From NCBI GenBank assembly GCA_030267325.1, contig JAJDJS010000006.1:22598-86597 (forward strand): a DNA stretch of 64,000 nt. Direction: 5' to 3'. The first letter of the stretch is position 1. Each line of letters starts with the position of its first letter. The DNA comes from Desulfosarcina sp. OttesenSCG-928-A07. GTDB lineage: Bacteria; Desulfobacterota; Desulfobacteria; Desulfobacterales; Desulfosarcinaceae. Of the stretch, positions 37,527 to 48,862 are shown one piece after another. The notes beneath the pieces were generated by a model. That model was not told where the DNA came from, did no database searches, and worked only from the letters and a program-made list of their open reading frames with translations. The position numbers and the translations under genes are program-made.

Positions 37527-39545
37527 ATGACAGATCCTCTGTTTATGCCCATCACCATTAATGACATGACGGTTTGCAACCGGATTTACCTTCCGGCCAT
37601 GCATCTTGGCATGGCGTCAAACTTTGAAGTCACCGATCAACTGATTGATTTTTATGCAGAACGCGCCAGAGGCGGCGCCGGCATGATCTGCGTGGGATTT
37701 GCCACAGTGGATGAAGCCTCGGGAAACAGCCAGAACATCGGTGCCCACGATGACCGGTTTATCGAAGGTCTTTCCCGGCTGGCCTCGGCCATCAACGCCC
37801 ATGGTGCCAGAAGTGTGGTTCAGCTCAACCATGCGGGTCGTTACAACATGTCCATCTTTATGGACGGCCGCCCGCCGGTTGCCCCTTCGCCCATTGCCTC
37901 CCGCATGACCCGGGAAATGCCCCGGGAAATGACGGAAACAGATATCCGTGAAACCATTGACGCCTTTGCCGCTGCCGCCGTCCGGGTCCGGAAAGCAGGT
38001 TTCAATGCCGTTGAAGTGCTCAGCGGTACGGGATACCTGATCAGTGAATTTCTCTCTCCGCTCACCAATCACCGGACCGATGCATACGGCGGCAGCCTGG
38101 AAAACCGCATGCGCTTTGGACTTGAAGTCATGGCGGCGGTTCGGAAGGCGGTGGGACCGGATTTTCCCCTGATCGTCCGGATGAACGGCAATGATTTCAT
38201 GCCCGACGGAAACAGCCGGGCAGAGCTTCAAACCTATGCCAAAGCGCTGGCCCACGGACCGGCGGATGCCCTGTGCATCAATGTGGGCTGGCACGAAGCA
38301 AGGGTTCCCCAGATTGTCTCCTCGGTTCCCAGAGGGGTGTTTGCCTACCTGGCCAGAGACATCCGCGACCAGGTAGATGTCCCGGTCATTGCCAGCCATC
38401 GCATCAACGATCCGGAAACTGCCCGCGAAATGATTGGCGACGGCATGTGCGACATGGTGGCCATGGGACGAAGCCTTATCGCAGATCCCTTTTTGCCGGA
38501 AAAAGCCCGCCTGGGACAGGAATCCGACATTGTGCACTGCATTGGCTGCGCCCAGGGGTGTTTTGATCACCTGTTCCAGCTCAAATATGTGGAGTGCCTG
38601 TGCAACCCCAGGGCCGGGCATGAAGGCACCCGCACACAAAAAACAGCGCCCAAACCCCAAAACGTGCTGGTTGTCGGCGGCGGACCCGCAGGGATGAGCG
38701 CGGCCCTGGAAGCGGCGCGGCAAGGGCATCAGGTGACCCTGTATGAAACCGCGTGGCAGCTGGGTGGCCAGCTCCATCTGGCGGCCGCGCCTCCGGGACG
38801 ATCCGAATTTGCCTGTCTGGCCAAGGACCTTTCCCGACAGGTGGAACTGGCCGGCATTACCCTGCACCTGGGCGAGCCTGTGACCGAGGCGATTATCCGG
38901 GAAATCGCACCCTCTGCCGTAATCCTGGCCACAGGCGCGCGGCCCCTGGTGCTTCCCATTCCCGGCGCAGATCTTCCCCATGTGGTCCAGGCCTGGGATG
39001 TGCTTTCCGGAAAAGCCTTTACCGGAAAAGAAGTGGCCATTATCGGCGGCGGCGCGGTGGGTGTGGAAACCGCGCTTTTTCTGGCTGAAAAAGGAACACT
39101 ATCCGCCGAAGGGGTCAAATTCCTCCTGACCAACCGGGCGGAAGATCCGGAAACCCTTTTCCACATGGCCACCCGGGGAACTAAAAACATAACCCTGGTG
39201 GAAATGCGACATCATGTGGGCGATGGCATCGGCCGTTCCACCCGCTGGGGAATGCTCCAGGAACTGTCACGGATGGGCGTGACAGCTCTGACCAACGCCA
39301 AGGTTGCGGCCGTTACAGAGAAAGGCCTTGAAGTGGAAAGGGACGGCGACCGCCGGCTGATTCCCGCAGACACCGTGGTGATGGCAGCAGGCGCCGTCCC
39401 TTACAACCCCCTTCAATCCCGGGTTGAGAAAATGGGCATCCCCTGTCAGGTGGCCGGAGACGCTCTGTCTGTGGCAACGGCTTTTGACGCGGTGCATCAA
39501 GGGTATCTCGCGGCAAGCCGCATCGGACAGGCAGAAAAGCCGTAA
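37527..39545 (+). CDS. NADH:flavin oxidoreductase / 2,4-dienoyl-CoA reductase-like (Old Yellow Enzyme fused to NAD(P)-binding domain)
   Basis: TIM-barrel N-terminus, CIGCAQGCFDHLF FeS motif, VLVVGGGPAGMSAALEAARQGHQV. Confidence 0.92.
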   Translation: MTDPLFMPITINDMTVCNRIYLPAMHLGMASNFEVTDQLIDFYAERARGGAGMICVGFATVDEASGNSQNIGAHDDRFIEGLSRLASAINAHGARSVVQLNHAGRYNMSIFMDGRPPVAPSPIASRMTREMPREMTETDIRETIDAFAAAAVRVRKAGFNAVEVLSGTGYLISEFLSPLTNHRTDAYGGSLENRMRFGLEVMAAVRKAVGPDFPLIVRMNGNDFMPDGNSRAELQTYAKALAHGPADALCINVGWHEARVPQIVSSVPRGVFAYLARDIRDQVDVPVIASHRINDPETAREMIGDGMCDMVAMGRSLIADPFLPEKARLGQESDIVHCIGCAQGCFDHLFQLKYVECLCNPRAGHEGTRTQKTAPKPQNVLVVGGGPAGMSAALEAARQGHQVTLYETAWQLGGQLHLAAAPPGRSEFACLAKDLSRQVELAGITLHLGEPVTEAIIREIAPSAVILATGARPLVLPIPGADLPHVVQAWDVLSGKAFTGKEVAIIGGGAVGVETALFLAEKGTLSAEGVKFLLTNRAEDPETLFHMATRGTKNITLVEMRHHVGDGIGRSTRWGMLQELSRMGVTALTNAKVAAVTEKGLEVERDGDRRLIPADTVVMAAGAVPYNPLQSRVEKMGIPCQVAGDALSVATAFDAVHQGYLAASRIGQAEKP

Positions 39546-39666
39546 TACCCCATTGGATGCCTGAGATTTCGTATCCGAATGCAATTCGAAAAGCCCTGCG
39601 ACAGGAAAAGAGTCTTGATGTCGCCAACTCATCGGACTCTCCAGAAAAAAGAAAGGATGCTTTCCC

Positions 39667-40872
39667 ATGGACCTTCCGATTTCAACGCCACTGTCTGAAA
39701 TCACCCCGCGCATTGCCCATCTTCAGGCATCCCTGAACCAGATGGGCCTTGACGGCGCCATGATTTTGCAGAACACGGATCTTTTTTATTTTTCCGGCAC
39801 CATCCAGCAAGGACATCTGTACATTCCGGCTGAGGGCGAGCCGGTGTTCATGGTGCATAAAAACTTTGAGCGGGCCCGCATGGAATCCCCCCTTGGCACC
39901 CTCATCAAGCTGGACAGCCCCAAATCCGTGATGGACCTGATTCAAAAAAACGGGCTGAAACCCCCGACCATCATGGGGATGGAGCTGGATGTGATGCCGG
40001 CAAGTACATATTTTTATTACAAGAAGATATTTCCCCACGTGGAAATTCAGGATATATCCGGCCCCATCCGAAAAATTCGAGCCATAAAATCAGCCTATGA
40101 GGTGGATCTTATCCGGAAGGCTGCTGCGCTTTCCGATGAGGTGACGGAAATGATGCCGAGCCTTCTCAAGGTCGGCATGACGGAAGTCGATCTTGCCGGA
40201 CGCGTGGAAGCCGAAGCCCGTCGCCGGGGACATCAGGGCCTTGTGCGGATGCGCATGTGGGGCGCGGAGATGTTTTACGGGCACCTGATGGCGGGTCCGT
40301 CAGCAGCCGTGCCGAGCTGTATTCCTTCACCCACGGGCGGTCCGTCCGTGAGTCCGGCTGTAGCCCAGGGGCCTGGATTCCGGAAAATCCAGCCGGGCGA
40401 TCTGGTGTTATTGGATTATGTCTTTGCCTGGAAAGGGTATCTGGCCGATAGCACGCGTATTTTTTCCCTGGGAGAACCGTCTCCGGAAATGGTGGCCGCC
40501 CACACCGCCATCCTGGAAATGCAGGCCCGCCTCAAACCCATGGGAAAACCCGGAGCCCTTGCCGGCGATCTCTACCAAGAAGCGATGGCCTTTGCTTCCC
40601 AGCGGGGAATTTCGGAAAATTTCATGGGAGCAGGCGAGAACCGGGTCCGGTTTATCGGCCATGGGGTGGGGCTGGAACTGGACGAGCTGCCAGTGATTGC
40701 CCAAGGCCAGCGCATGGCACTGGAAGCCGGTATGACCATTGCGCTGGAGCCCAAGATGATTTTCCCGGATGTGGGGGTTGTGGGGATTGAAAACACCCAT
40801 CTGGTCACACCCGATGGATTCGAACAGTTGACCCACGCCGAAGAGTCCATTGTGTGCGTTCCGGCTGGCTGA
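39667..40872 (+). CDS. M24-family Xaa-Pro peptidase
   Basis: Creatinase-like N-terminus; DLVLLDYVFAWKGYLADSTRIF, GHGVGLELDELP, ALEPKMIFP. Confidence 0.9.
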   Translation: MDLPISTPLSEITPRIAHLQASLNQMGLDGAMILQNTDLFYFSGTIQQGHLYIPAEGEPVFMVHKNFERARMESPLGTLIKLDSPKSVMDLIQKNGLKPPTIMGMELDVMPASTYFYYKKIFPHVEIQDISGPIRKIRAIKSAYEVDLIRKAAALSDEVTEMMPSLLKVGMTEVDLAGRVEAEARRRGHQGLVRMRMWGAEMFYGHLMAGPSAAVPSCIPSPTGGPSVSPAVAQGPGFRKIQPGDLVLLDYVFAWKGYLADSTRIFSLGEPSPEMVAAHTAILEMQARLKPMGKPGALAGDLYQEAMAFASQRGISENFMGAGENRVRFIGHGVGLELDELPVIAQGQRMALEAGMTIALEPKMIFPDVGVVGIENTHLVTPDGFEQLTHAEESIVCVPAG

Positions 40873-41127
40873 CCCATCGCTGCAGAGAATCTGGATCCCC
40901 TATGGCATAACACGGGGAGAATATTCAGGGCTATTTGTAAAAATAAACAAATTCAATAAGATGTGAAATCTCGTGGGCATGGCTTCGCAACACACCAGGT
41001 TTGAATGAAGGAATGTTTCGGATAAAGCCAAAAATATTCATATGAAATCGGTAGCGAAGCGTATTCCACCCTAAAAAGGATTTTGCTGTTTCGGTGGGAT
41101 ACGCGACCGTCGGACTTGTTTCGTTTT

Positions 41128-42657
41128 CTACCGATAATTCCGGTAATCCACGCCGAATTTTTTTGCCTTGTAGGAAAATATCCGGACCGTGGTTTTAAGG
41201 GCCTCGGCCGCCAAAGTAATGTTCCCCCGGGTATTTTTTAAAGCATCAATCATCATCTCCCGCTCCAGGGCCGCCACTGCCGCTTCAAGGGAAAAATCGG
41301 AAAACGTGCCGCTTTCTTTTCCGGTCTGAAGACTCGGCGGCAGATGGTAGCTGTGAATCGCCCCTTCCTCGCACAGCAGCACGGCCCGCTCCATACAATT
41401 TTCCAGTTCCCGTACATTTCCAGGCCAGTGATAGGCCATGAGCATGTCAATGGCCGGTGTGGAAAGCCGTCTTACCGCCCGTCCATTTGCTTCAGCATAC
41501 CGCTCCAGAAAGTGGTCTGCCAGGAGCAGAATATCGGTTTTTCGTTCCCGAAGCGGTGGTATGTAAATGGGAAACACATTGAGGCGATAATACAGGTCTC
41601 CGCGAAAGGTGCCGTCTTCCACCGCCTGTTCCAGATTTTTTTGGGTGGCGGCAATAATCCGCACATCCACCTTGATGGATCTCTGCCCGCCCACCCGCTC
41701 AAATTCCCGTTCCTGCAGCACCCGGAGCAATCGCACCTGAACATCGGGTTCAATGCTGCCGATTTCATCCAAAAAAAGCGTTCCCTTGTGGGCCAGCTCA
41801 AAACGGCCGGGTTTTTGGCGGATGGCGCCGGTGAACGCGCCTTTTTCATGGCCGAAAAGCTCACTTTCAATGAGGTTGGCGGGAATGGCGGCGCAGTTTA
41901 CTTTAATGAAAGGCCCCTTGGAGCGATTGGAATTGTAGTGGATGGAATTGGCAGCCAGCTCCTTTCCGGTGCCGCTTTCCCCACGGATCAGCACCGTGGC
42001 ATTGCTGCGGGACACCTGGCTGATCATCTGAAAGACTTCCCGCATTTTGTTGCTGTTGCCAATGATCTGGGTAATGCGGTACTTGTTTTCAATCTCTTCC
42101 CGGAGCCGTTGGTTTTCGTTCCTTAACGCTTCTTTTTCAAGCTGAATGGTTTCCAGATTGATGACGTGGCGGGCCACCATGGTGGCCACCACGGAAAGCA
42201 GTTTGGTGCCGTCGGAAAGGGCGTACTCCGGGTCCCAGGCCCGGTCCACGCTTAAGGCCCCCACCACTTGCCGGCCTTTCTGCACTGGCACACAAATAAA
42301 GGAAATCTCCCCCATTCCCTTGATCTGACGGGATGCCGTGCGGTTGAGAAACATGGGCTCTTCGCTGATTTTTGGGATAGCAACCGCCTCTCCGGTTTGG
42401 ATCACCCGGCCGATAATCCCCTCCCCCAGTTTGTACGTCACCCGCTCCATGGCGCTTTTGGAAAGGCTGTGGGCCACTTCAATACTGATTTCATTTCTTA
42501 GGGGATTGAGAATGGAAATGGTTCCGCGCTCCATCTGAAAAGCCGAGGAAAGCAGATCCAGCACCTTGTACAGGGATGTTTTGAGATCCAGATGCGCGTT
42601 TAAGGCATTGGAAATTTCATAGAGGAGCGTGACGTGCTCAATGGACTTCATCACCAT
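41128..42657 (-). CDS. GAF-domain sigma-54-dependent activator (NifA-like)
   Basis: GAF, then [25 protein letters not shown]-terminal [28 protein letters not shown]. Confidence 0.93.
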   Translation of the reverse strand: MVMKSIEHVTLLYEISNALNAHLDLKTSLYKVLDLLSSAFQMERGTISILNPLRNEISIEVAHSLSKSAMERVTYKLGEGIIGRVIQTGEAVAIPKISEEPMFLNRTASRQIKGMGEISFICVPVQKGRQVVGALSVDRAWDPEYALSDGTKLLSVVATMVARHVINLETIQLEKEALRNENQRLREEIENKYRITQIIGNSNKMREVFQMISQVSRSNATVLIRGESGTGKELAANSIHYNSNRSKGPFIKVNCAAIPANLIESELFGHEKGAFTGAIRQKPGRFELAHKGTLFLDEIGSIEPDVQVRLLRVLQEREFERVGGQRSIKVDVRIIAATQKNLEQAVEDGTFRGDLYYRLNVFPIYIPPLRERKTDILLLADHFLERYAEANGRAVRRLSTPAIDMLMAYHWPGNVRELENCMERAVLLCEEGAIHSYHLPPSLQTGKESGTFSDFSLEAAVAALEREMMIDALKNTRGNITLAAEALKTTVRIFSYKAKKFGVDYRNYR

Positions 42658-42929
42658 GGGGCGTCCTCGTTGTATCGTTGACGTGCGGAGTGGGGGTTTC
42701 CTTCGACCCTTATTTTTGCAGGCACCAATTTGCAACATTTTTGTAAGTATTGGCAAGAGCGCAACTGATGCGCCAATCTTAAAACCCATAAGACGCTGTC
42801 GCCCGGAAAGGTTCGGGTGGGTGTTGACAGACCCATTGGGTTTGGATATAGGTAACCCGCTAAAAGGGATGGGAAAAATCGCTTTTCCAGAATTTTTGTA
42901 ATCCATAACCTCTCATCGGACAGGCTATC

Positions 42930-43598
42930 ATGACATCCCACAAGTGGTCGGATCTCCCCAGTCAGACGGCATTTCCTGTCGCCAGGCCGGGGTATCCGTT
43001 TATTTTTGCGTCGGCTTTTGTCACAGCCATCTTCGCCCTTCTGGGCCTTGTCTGTCTGTCGATCCTGGGCCTTTTGGTCACCGGATGTATCTGCTGGTTT
43101 TTCCGGGATCCGGATCGCCTTGTGCCCACAGAAGAAGGCTTGGTGGTCTCGCCGGCCGACGGCAAGGTCATACGGGTGGAACCTGTTGACCAGACGCCCT
43201 ATTTTCCCGGACCCTGTACACGGGTCAGCATCTTCATGTCTGTTTTTAATGTTCACGTCAACCGGGTCCCCCATGAGGGGATTATCCGGAAAGTGGACTA
43301 TTATCCCGGAAAATTCTTTTCCGCCAACTTGGACAAGGCCTCGGCCGCTAATGAGCACAACGCCCTTTTGCTGGAAAGCCCGAATGGTAAATGGGTGGGA
43401 TTTGTTCAGATTGCAGGACTCATTGCCCGCCGCATCATTTGCCGGGTTCAGCCCGGCGACACGCTGTCGCGGGGGCAGCGGTTCGGCATGATTTGTTTTG
43501 GCTCACGGCTCGATGTCTATTTGCCGGACCAGACGGAACTTCGTGTGAAGACTGGCGACAGGGTTCAAGCGGGCGCAACGGTTCTGGGAAAATGGTAA
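42930..43598 (+). CDS. psd: Phosphatidylserine decarboxylase-family protein
   Basis: VSPADGKVIRVE; FMSVFNVHVNRVPHEG; FGMICFGSRLDVYLP. Confidence 0.93.
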   Translation: MTSHKWSDLPSQTAFPVARPGYPFIFASAFVTAIFALLGLVCLSILGLLVTGCICWFFRDPDRLVPTEEGLVVSPADGKVIRVEPVDQTPYFPGPCTRVSIFMSVFNVHVNRVPHEGIIRKVDYYPGKFFSANLDKASAANEHNALLLESPNGKWVGFVQIAGLIARRIICRVQPGDTLSRGQRFGMICFGSRLDVYLPDQTELRVKTGDRVQAGATVLGKW

Positions 43599-43751
43599 CC
43601 CGCCGAAACTGACGTAACTGGCTCCCGAAATCCCACAGACCTCCCAATGGCACGTGTGCTGTTGGGTTCTGTTTTTTCGTGCGTCCGGAAGAAAAATTCG
43701 TATATTGAAACACCAACAGTAAATTCAGGTGGAGAGCAAGGAGTATCCATT

Positions 43752-44219
43752 GTGGAAAGAATACCCATGACCAAAAAGGGGTACCAGACCTTAAAAAAAG
43801 AACTGGAGTACCTCAAATCCGTTGAACGACCGAAAGTGATCAAGGCCATTGAAGAGGCGCGATCCCATGGAGATTTAAGCGAAAACGCCGAATATGATGC
43901 GGCCAAGGAACGGCAGGCCTTTATTGAAGGCCGGGTCAGTGAACTGGGATACAAATTGGGAAACGCCGAAGTGATTGATGTGGACGATCTTCCCAAGGAC
44001 CGGGCGGTATTTGCTTGTACCGTGGTCCTTGAAAATGTTGAAACCGGTGAAGATGTGTCCTATCAATTAGTAGGACCGGAAGAGTCCAATATCGAAGAAG
44101 GTCGCATCTCGGTGGCCTCTCCCCTGGGACAGGCCATTATCGGGAAAAAACCCGGAGAGGAGATTGTCCTCAACGCGCCGGGTGGAAAGCGGATATACGA
44201 ATTGGTGGAAATCCTTTAA
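43752..44219 (+). CDS. greA: Transcription elongation factor GreA (GTG start assumed)
   Basis: PMTKKGYQTLKKELEYLKSVERPKVIKAIEEARSHGDLSENAEYDAAKERQ. Confidence 0.94.
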   Translation: MERIPMTKKGYQTLKKELEYLKSVERPKVIKAIEEARSHGDLSENAEYDAAKERQAFIEGRVSELGYKLGNAEVIDVDDLPKDRAVFACTVVLENVETGEDVSYQLVGPEESNIEEGRISVASPLGQAIIGKKPGEEIVLNAPGGKRIYELVEIL

Positions 44220-44233
44220 TCAGGAGAAAATGG

Positions 44234-44434
44234 GTGGCGCGAATTACAGTGGAAGATTGTCTGGAAAAAGTGTCGAACCGGTTTAAACTGGTTCATATGG
44301 CGGCGGCCCGGGTACGGCAGATTCGTGAAGGGTCCGAATATCTGGTAAGTTCGCCGAAAAACGAAGATATTGTTGTGGCCTTGCGGGAAATTGCCGCCGG
44401 CTGGATTGTGGAGAAGCACGAAACCGGCGATTGA
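44234..44434 (+). CDS. rpoZ: RNA polymerase omega subunit
   Basis: MARITVEDCLEKVSNRFKLVHMAAARVRQI, GTG start. Confidence 0.94.
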   Translation: MARITVEDCLEKVSNRFKLVHMAAARVRQIREGSEYLVSSPKNEDIVVALREIAAGWIVEKHETGD

Positions 44435-44458
44435 CGATCCAGCGGAAACCAGAAGCCC

Positions 44459-45190
44459 GTGACCCGGTACAGCCATACCTACAAAACCATCAACCGCTTG
44501 ATGGGAAAGGCCATTTCCCGGTATGACATGATCCGGGATGGTGACCGGATTGCGGTGGGCGTGTCCGGCGGGAAGGACAGTCTCACGCTACTGTGGGCGC
44601 TGGCCGAGCGACAAAAGCGGATTCGCATTGGCTACGAGTTGTTTCCCATTTATGTGGACCCCGGATTTCCCGGCGGAATGGCACCGGCTTTGGCCCAAAC
44701 CTGCCGGGAAATGGGCCTTTCCCTTACTGTGGATCATGGCCGTCATGGCCCTTTGGCCCACAGCCCGGAAAATCGTGAAAACCCTTGCTTCCTCTGTTCC
44801 CGGCACCGGCGCAAACGGCTTTTTGAAATTTCCGATGGCCTGGGCATTCATATCCTGGCCCTGGGCCACACCAAAGATGACATCATTGAAACTTTTTTTC
44901 TCAATATCTGTTATGCCGGAGAAATCAGTACCATGGTTCCCCGGCAGGATTTTTTTGGCGGCCGGTTTTCCGTGATACGGCCCCTTTCCATGGTGGATGA
45001 AAATTGCATCCGGCAGTTTGCCCGGGAGCAGCAATTTCCCGATTTTGTCAATGTCTGCCCTTCGGCCGGAAAAACTAAACGGTCTGAAATCAAAGCCATG
45101 CTTTTGGGCTTGTATCAATCCAACAGCAAAATCAAAGGCAACATCTACCGGGCCATGAGCCATGTGAAGCCAGAATATCTGCTCAAATAA
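44459..45190 (+). CDS. TtcA-like tRNA 2-thiocytidine biosynthesis / PP-loop ATPase
   Basis: AVGVSGGKDSLTLLWAL PP-loop; CFLCSRHRRKRLFE. Confidence 0.88.
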   Translation: MTRYSHTYKTINRLMGKAISRYDMIRDGDRIAVGVSGGKDSLTLLWALAERQKRIRIGYELFPIYVDPGFPGGMAPALAQTCREMGLSLTVDHGRHGPLAHSPENRENPCFLCSRHRRKRLFEISDGLGIHILALGHTKDDIIETFFLNICYAGEISTMVPRQDFFGGRFSVIRPLSMVDENCIRQFAREQQFPDFVNVCPSAGKTKRSEIKAMLLGLYQSNSKIKGNIYRAMSHVKPEYLLK

Positions 45191-45213
45191 CGATCTTCAC
45201 CCGGAAAACAGTC

Positions 45214-46002
45214 ATGAAAGATGTCCAGAACCAACGAGATCACCGAAACATTCCCATTGACAAGGTCGGCATCAAGAGCCTCCGGTATCCCATCCGGGTC
45301 AAGGACCGCCGGGATGGTTCCCAAAATACCATTGCTACCATTAATATGTATGTGGACCTTCCCCATGAATACAAGGGAACCCACATGAGCCGATTTGTGG
45401 AAATGCTCCATCTGCTCAAGCCGGAAATTTCCCTGAAGAAGTTTTCTGTTTTGCTGGAAGCCATGAAAGAAAACCTGAACGCCGCATCCGCCCACATTGA
45501 GATGAGCTTTCCTTATTTTATTGAAAAACAGGCACCTGTGAGCGGTGCGCCGGGACTGATGGATTATAACTGCCGCATTATCGGCACCAGTAATTCCCAT
45601 AATGAAGTGGATCTCATGTCCGAGGTGAATGTTCCCATCACATCGGTCTGTCCCTGTTCAAAGGCAATCTCCGAGCAAGGCGCCCACAATCAGCGGGGTG
45701 TGGTTCAGCTCCAGACCCGGTTCAAGAAATTTATCTGGCTGGAAGACATGATTGAGCTGGTTGAATCCTGCGCATCCTGCGATGTCTTTTCCGTTCTCAA
45801 ACGGGTGGATGAAAAAAGCGTCACCGAACGGGGTTATACCAACCCCAAATTTGTCGAGGATGTGGTGCGGGATGTGGCTGAAAAACTCATGGCGGACGAC
45901 AATATTACCTGGTTTTTCGTCAGCGCTGAAAATTTTGAATCCATTCACAACCACAGCGCCTATGCTCAGATTACCCGGGGCCACCGGCCGCCGTCCCGAT
46001 AA
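45214..46002 (+). CDS. folE2: GTP cyclohydrolase FolE2
   Basis: VPITSVCPCSKAISEQGAHNQRGVVQLQTR. Confidence 0.95.
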   Translation: MKDVQNQRDHRNIPIDKVGIKSLRYPIRVKDRRDGSQNTIATINMYVDLPHEYKGTHMSRFVEMLHLLKPEISLKKFSVLLEAMKENLNAASAHIEMSFPYFIEKQAPVSGAPGLMDYNCRIIGTSNSHNEVDLMSEVNVPITSVCPCSKAISEQGAHNQRGVVQLQTRFKKFIWLEDMIELVESCASCDVFSVLKRVDEKSVTERGYTNPKFVEDVVRDVAEKLMADDNITWFFVSAENFESIHNHSAYAQITRGHRPPSR

Positions 46003-46077
46003 TATCCGGATAGACAGAATGACACATCACAAAAAAAACCTGAAAAGGCGTGATTTCCCGGTCCTTTGATTTGATTC

Positions 46078-46107
46078 TTGACACCGCCTTTTCCTTGTGA
46101 TTATCAT
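46078..46107 (+). promoter_or_regulatory. Candidate sigma-70 promoter of rpmH
   Basis: TTGACA - 18 bp - TATCAT, about 70 bp upstream of rpmH ATG. Confidence 0.55.
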
Positions 46108-46176
46108 CGCCTTTTTAATTTGCACAACAAAAACCATTGCCGATGTAGTTTATCGACAGAATGAAGGATGTACATC

Positions 46177-46311
46177 ATGAAAAGAACCTATCAGCCCAGC
46201 AGAATCAAACGTGCGCGAACCCACGGATTCAGAAAGCGGATGTCAACCAAGGCCGGGCGGCGCGTCATTAACCGCAGACGGGCCAAGGGAAGAAAACGGC
46301 TGGCGCTTTAA
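46177..46311 (+). CDS. rpmH: 50S ribosomal protein L34 (not in supplied ORF track)
   Basis: [44 protein letters not shown]. Confidence 0.98.
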   Translation: MKRTYQPSRIKRARTHGFRKRMSTKAGRRVINRRRAKGRKRLAL

Positions 46312-46338
46312 TCTGTTGAGATATACCCTTTTTTCAAC

Positions 46339-46740
46339 ATGACCGGGCAAGAAAAAACGCAGGACAGCGTGGGGCAGATGGAAAAAGGGGCAGGTAACCG
46401 CTTCACCAAAGCCGACCGAATACGGAAAACAAGCGATTACAAAAGACTGTCCACACATGGGAAGCGGCTTTCCGGCAGGGGATTTGTTTTTGTGTATCAA
46501 AACAACACGTTCGGCCGACTGCGATTGGGAATAACGGTTTCAAGAAAATTTGGAAAAGCCGTACAACGGAACAGAATCAAACGGATCATTCGCGAGTATT
46601 TTCGAATAAACAGAACCCGTTTTCATGGTGCTTGGGATGTGAATGTCATTGTCCGGACCGCTGCCGGAAAGCATGATACAGCCACTCTCCAGCAGGAACT
46701 GTCAATGTGTCTGATGTCCATTGAAAAGTCAATATGCTGA
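46339..46740 (+). CDS. rnpA: Ribonuclease P protein component
   Basis: [18 protein letters not shown]...[28 protein letters not shown]. Confidence 0.95.
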   Translation: MTGQEKTQDSVGQMEKGAGNRFTKADRIRKTSDYKRLSTHGKRLSGRGFVFVYQNNTFGRLRLGITVSRKFGKAVQRNRIKRIIREYFRINRTRFHGAWDVNVIVRTAAGKHDTATLQQELSMCLMSIEKSIC

Positions 46741-46967
46741 AATTCATCAGTAAACCAATTTTATTGGGGGTTCTGTTGCTGATCAGGGGATATCAGATTT
46801 TCATTTCGCCCCTGACAGGACCGACATGTCGATTTTTTCCCACCTGTTCAGCGTATGCGTATGAGGCGATCAAACGCCACGGCGGAATAAAGGGCGGTAT
46901 TCTTTCCGTTAAACGGATTGTCCGATGCCACCCCTTTTCTCCGGGTGGAGTTGATCTTGTTCCATGA
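46734..46967 (+). CDS. yidD: Membrane protein insertion efficiency factor YidD
   Basis: [35 protein letters not shown]. Confidence 0.95.
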   Translation: MLKFISKPILLGVLLLIRGYQIFISPLTGPTCRFFPTCSAYAYEAIKRHGGIKGGILSVKRIVRCHPFSPGGVDLVP

Positions 46968-47203
46968 CGCGTTTCCTGAACCGCCCGACCCTTTTTGATG
47001 CTTCCCGCCTGTAATCGCTTTCAACGGACATGGCCGTTATGAACAATCTGACACGATCTCCCATGAAATCCAACGAAAATCCGGTCAGCATCCACGGATT
47101 CTGTTTTTCATCAGATTGCCGGAAATCCGAAAGGTTTGCCATTTCAGAGGCTCTTTCCTTTCCATGGGAGTGCCTTTCGCAGTAGACCGCCAAGGAGAAT
47201 TGT

Positions 47204-48847
47204 ATGGAACAACTTCGGCTGTTTTTGGCCATCGGCCTGTCATTTATCGTCCTTGTTATCTGGAGCATGTATTTTGGCGGAAGATCACAGGCGCCTGTGG
47301 ACCCGGAGGACGCGGCCGTCTCTTCGCAGCAGGAAGTGGCAAAGCCGGAGACAGCGGTGGAAGAACCCCCTGAGCCCATACCGCCTGTTCCACAACCGAT
47401 GGTGCCGGATGCTGAAGAAAAGCAAATCACTGTGCGCACTCCTTATTATACGGCTACGCTATCAACCTGGGGCGCCACGTTTCATGCCTTTGTGCTGAAT
47501 CAGTACAGGGAAACCGCTGCGCCGGATTCTTCCGAGAAAAACCTGGTTCCCCAAGGGTTTACGGACAGCGTGCTTCAGTCCGCACTGCTCCGGAACTCAC
47601 TCCCGGGTCTGGAACATGCAACCTATGCCGTTGATGTGGATACGGATGAAGTGGTTGTGGGAAAAGAAAAACAAACCGTCACCTTTACCTGGGTTTCAGA
47701 CAAAGGTGTACAGGTCAAAAAGGTCTTCGGGTTTGATCCAACATCCTATTTGATTGATTACCGTGTGGAAATTGAAAATTATGGAGAAACCGCGCTTCAT
47801 GATGCCCTTTCCCTTTCTCTCCGGAAACCGGTGGGAGACACCACCGGATACGCCTTTACCGGACCTTCCGCGCTGATCAACAACAGCCTGGAGCAAATCA
47901 AGGTTAAAAAAATTAAGGACAAGAGTGAATTCGCCGGTACAATTCAGTGGATTGCCAATGATGACGGATATTTCATTTACTGTCTGGTACCGGAAACCCC
48001 GGTGGATGGCACCATGAAACTGGCGGTCAATGACCAAACCCTTGTCAATGAACTGGTCAATCCTGACTTTGAGATTCCGCCGGGATCCCGAAAGGAATTC
48101 AGCTTTTATCTTTTTATGGGTCCCAAGAACATGGATCTCCTCAACAGTCTGGGGCACAACCTAGGAAAGGCGCTGAACTTTGGCTTCTTCAATCTGCTTG
48201 CCAAGCCCTTCCTGTGGGTTCTGAATAAAATCCACACGGTTATTCCCAATTATGGGGTTGCGATCATTGTCCTGACCCTTTTTATCAAGATCCTGCTGTG
48301 GCCCCTGGGAAACAAAAGCTACAAATCCATGAATGACATGAAAAAACTCCAGCCTTTGATGCTTGAGCTTCGGGAAAAATACAAGGACGACAAGCAGAGG
48401 ATGAATCAGGAGATCATGTCCCTTTACCGGACGTATAAAATCAATCCCCTGGGCGGATGTCTTCCCATGCTGCTCCAGCTTCCGGTATTTTTTGCCTTTT
48501 ATCAGATGTTGTACCAGGCCATTGAATTAAGACACGCACCTTTTTTCCTCTGGATCAACGATTTGTCTGCGCCGGACCGGTTGCTTCAGTTCGGGTTTTC
48601 CATTCCCTTTATGGCCCCGCCCTACGGTATTCCGGTTCTGACGTTGATTATGGGTGCAACCATGTTGTTACAGCAAAAAATGGCACCCCCGCCGGGCGAT
48701 CCCATGCAGGCAAAAATGATGATGTTGATGCCGATTGTTTTTACCTTTATTTTTATCAATTTCTCCTCCGGGCTGGTTTTGTACTGGCTTGTAAACAACG
48801 TTTTTTCCATTTGTCAGCAGTATTATATTCAGCAGAAATGCAAATAG
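47204..48847 (+). CDS. yidC: Membrane protein insertase YidC
   Basis: Full-length 60KD_IMP; YGVAIIVLTLFIKILLWPLGNKSYKSM; NPLGGCLPMLLQLPVFFAFYQML. Confidence 0.97.
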   Translation: MEQLRLFLAIGLSFIVLVIWSMYFGGRSQAPVDPEDAAVSSQQEVAKPETAVEEPPEPIPPVPQPMVPDAEEKQITVRTPYYTATLSTWGATFHAFVLNQYRETAAPDSSEKNLVPQGFTDSVLQSALLRNSLPGLEHATYAVDVDTDEVVVGKEKQTVTFTWVSDKGVQVKKVFGFDPTSYLIDYRVEIENYGETALHDALSLSLRKPVGDTTGYAFTGPSALINNSLEQIKVKKIKDKSEFAGTIQWIANDDGYFIYCLVPETPVDGTMKLAVNDQTLVNELVNPDFEIPPGSRKEFSFYLFMGPKNMDLLNSLGHNLGKALNFGFFNLLAKPFLWVLNKIHTVIPNYGVAIIVLTLFIKILLWPLGNKSYKSMNDMKKLQPLMLELREKYKDDKQRMNQEIMSLYRTYKINPLGGCLPMLLQLPVFFAFYQMLYQAIELRHAPFFLWINDLSAPDRLLQFGFSIPFMAPPYGIPVLTLIMGATMLLQQKMAPPPGDPMQAKMMMLMPIVFTFIFINFSSGLVLYWLVNNVFSICQQYYIQQKCK

Positions 48848-48862
48848 GCGCTGAGGGAGAGG

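Noticed and set aside
37617-38981. 454-aa - strand ORF
   Set aside because: Antisense shadow of the flavin oxidoreductase
46003-46176. Possible oriC upstream of rpmH (TTATCGACA near 46150)
   Set aside because: Only a single imperfect DnaA-box-like 9-mer and no dnaA; insufficient
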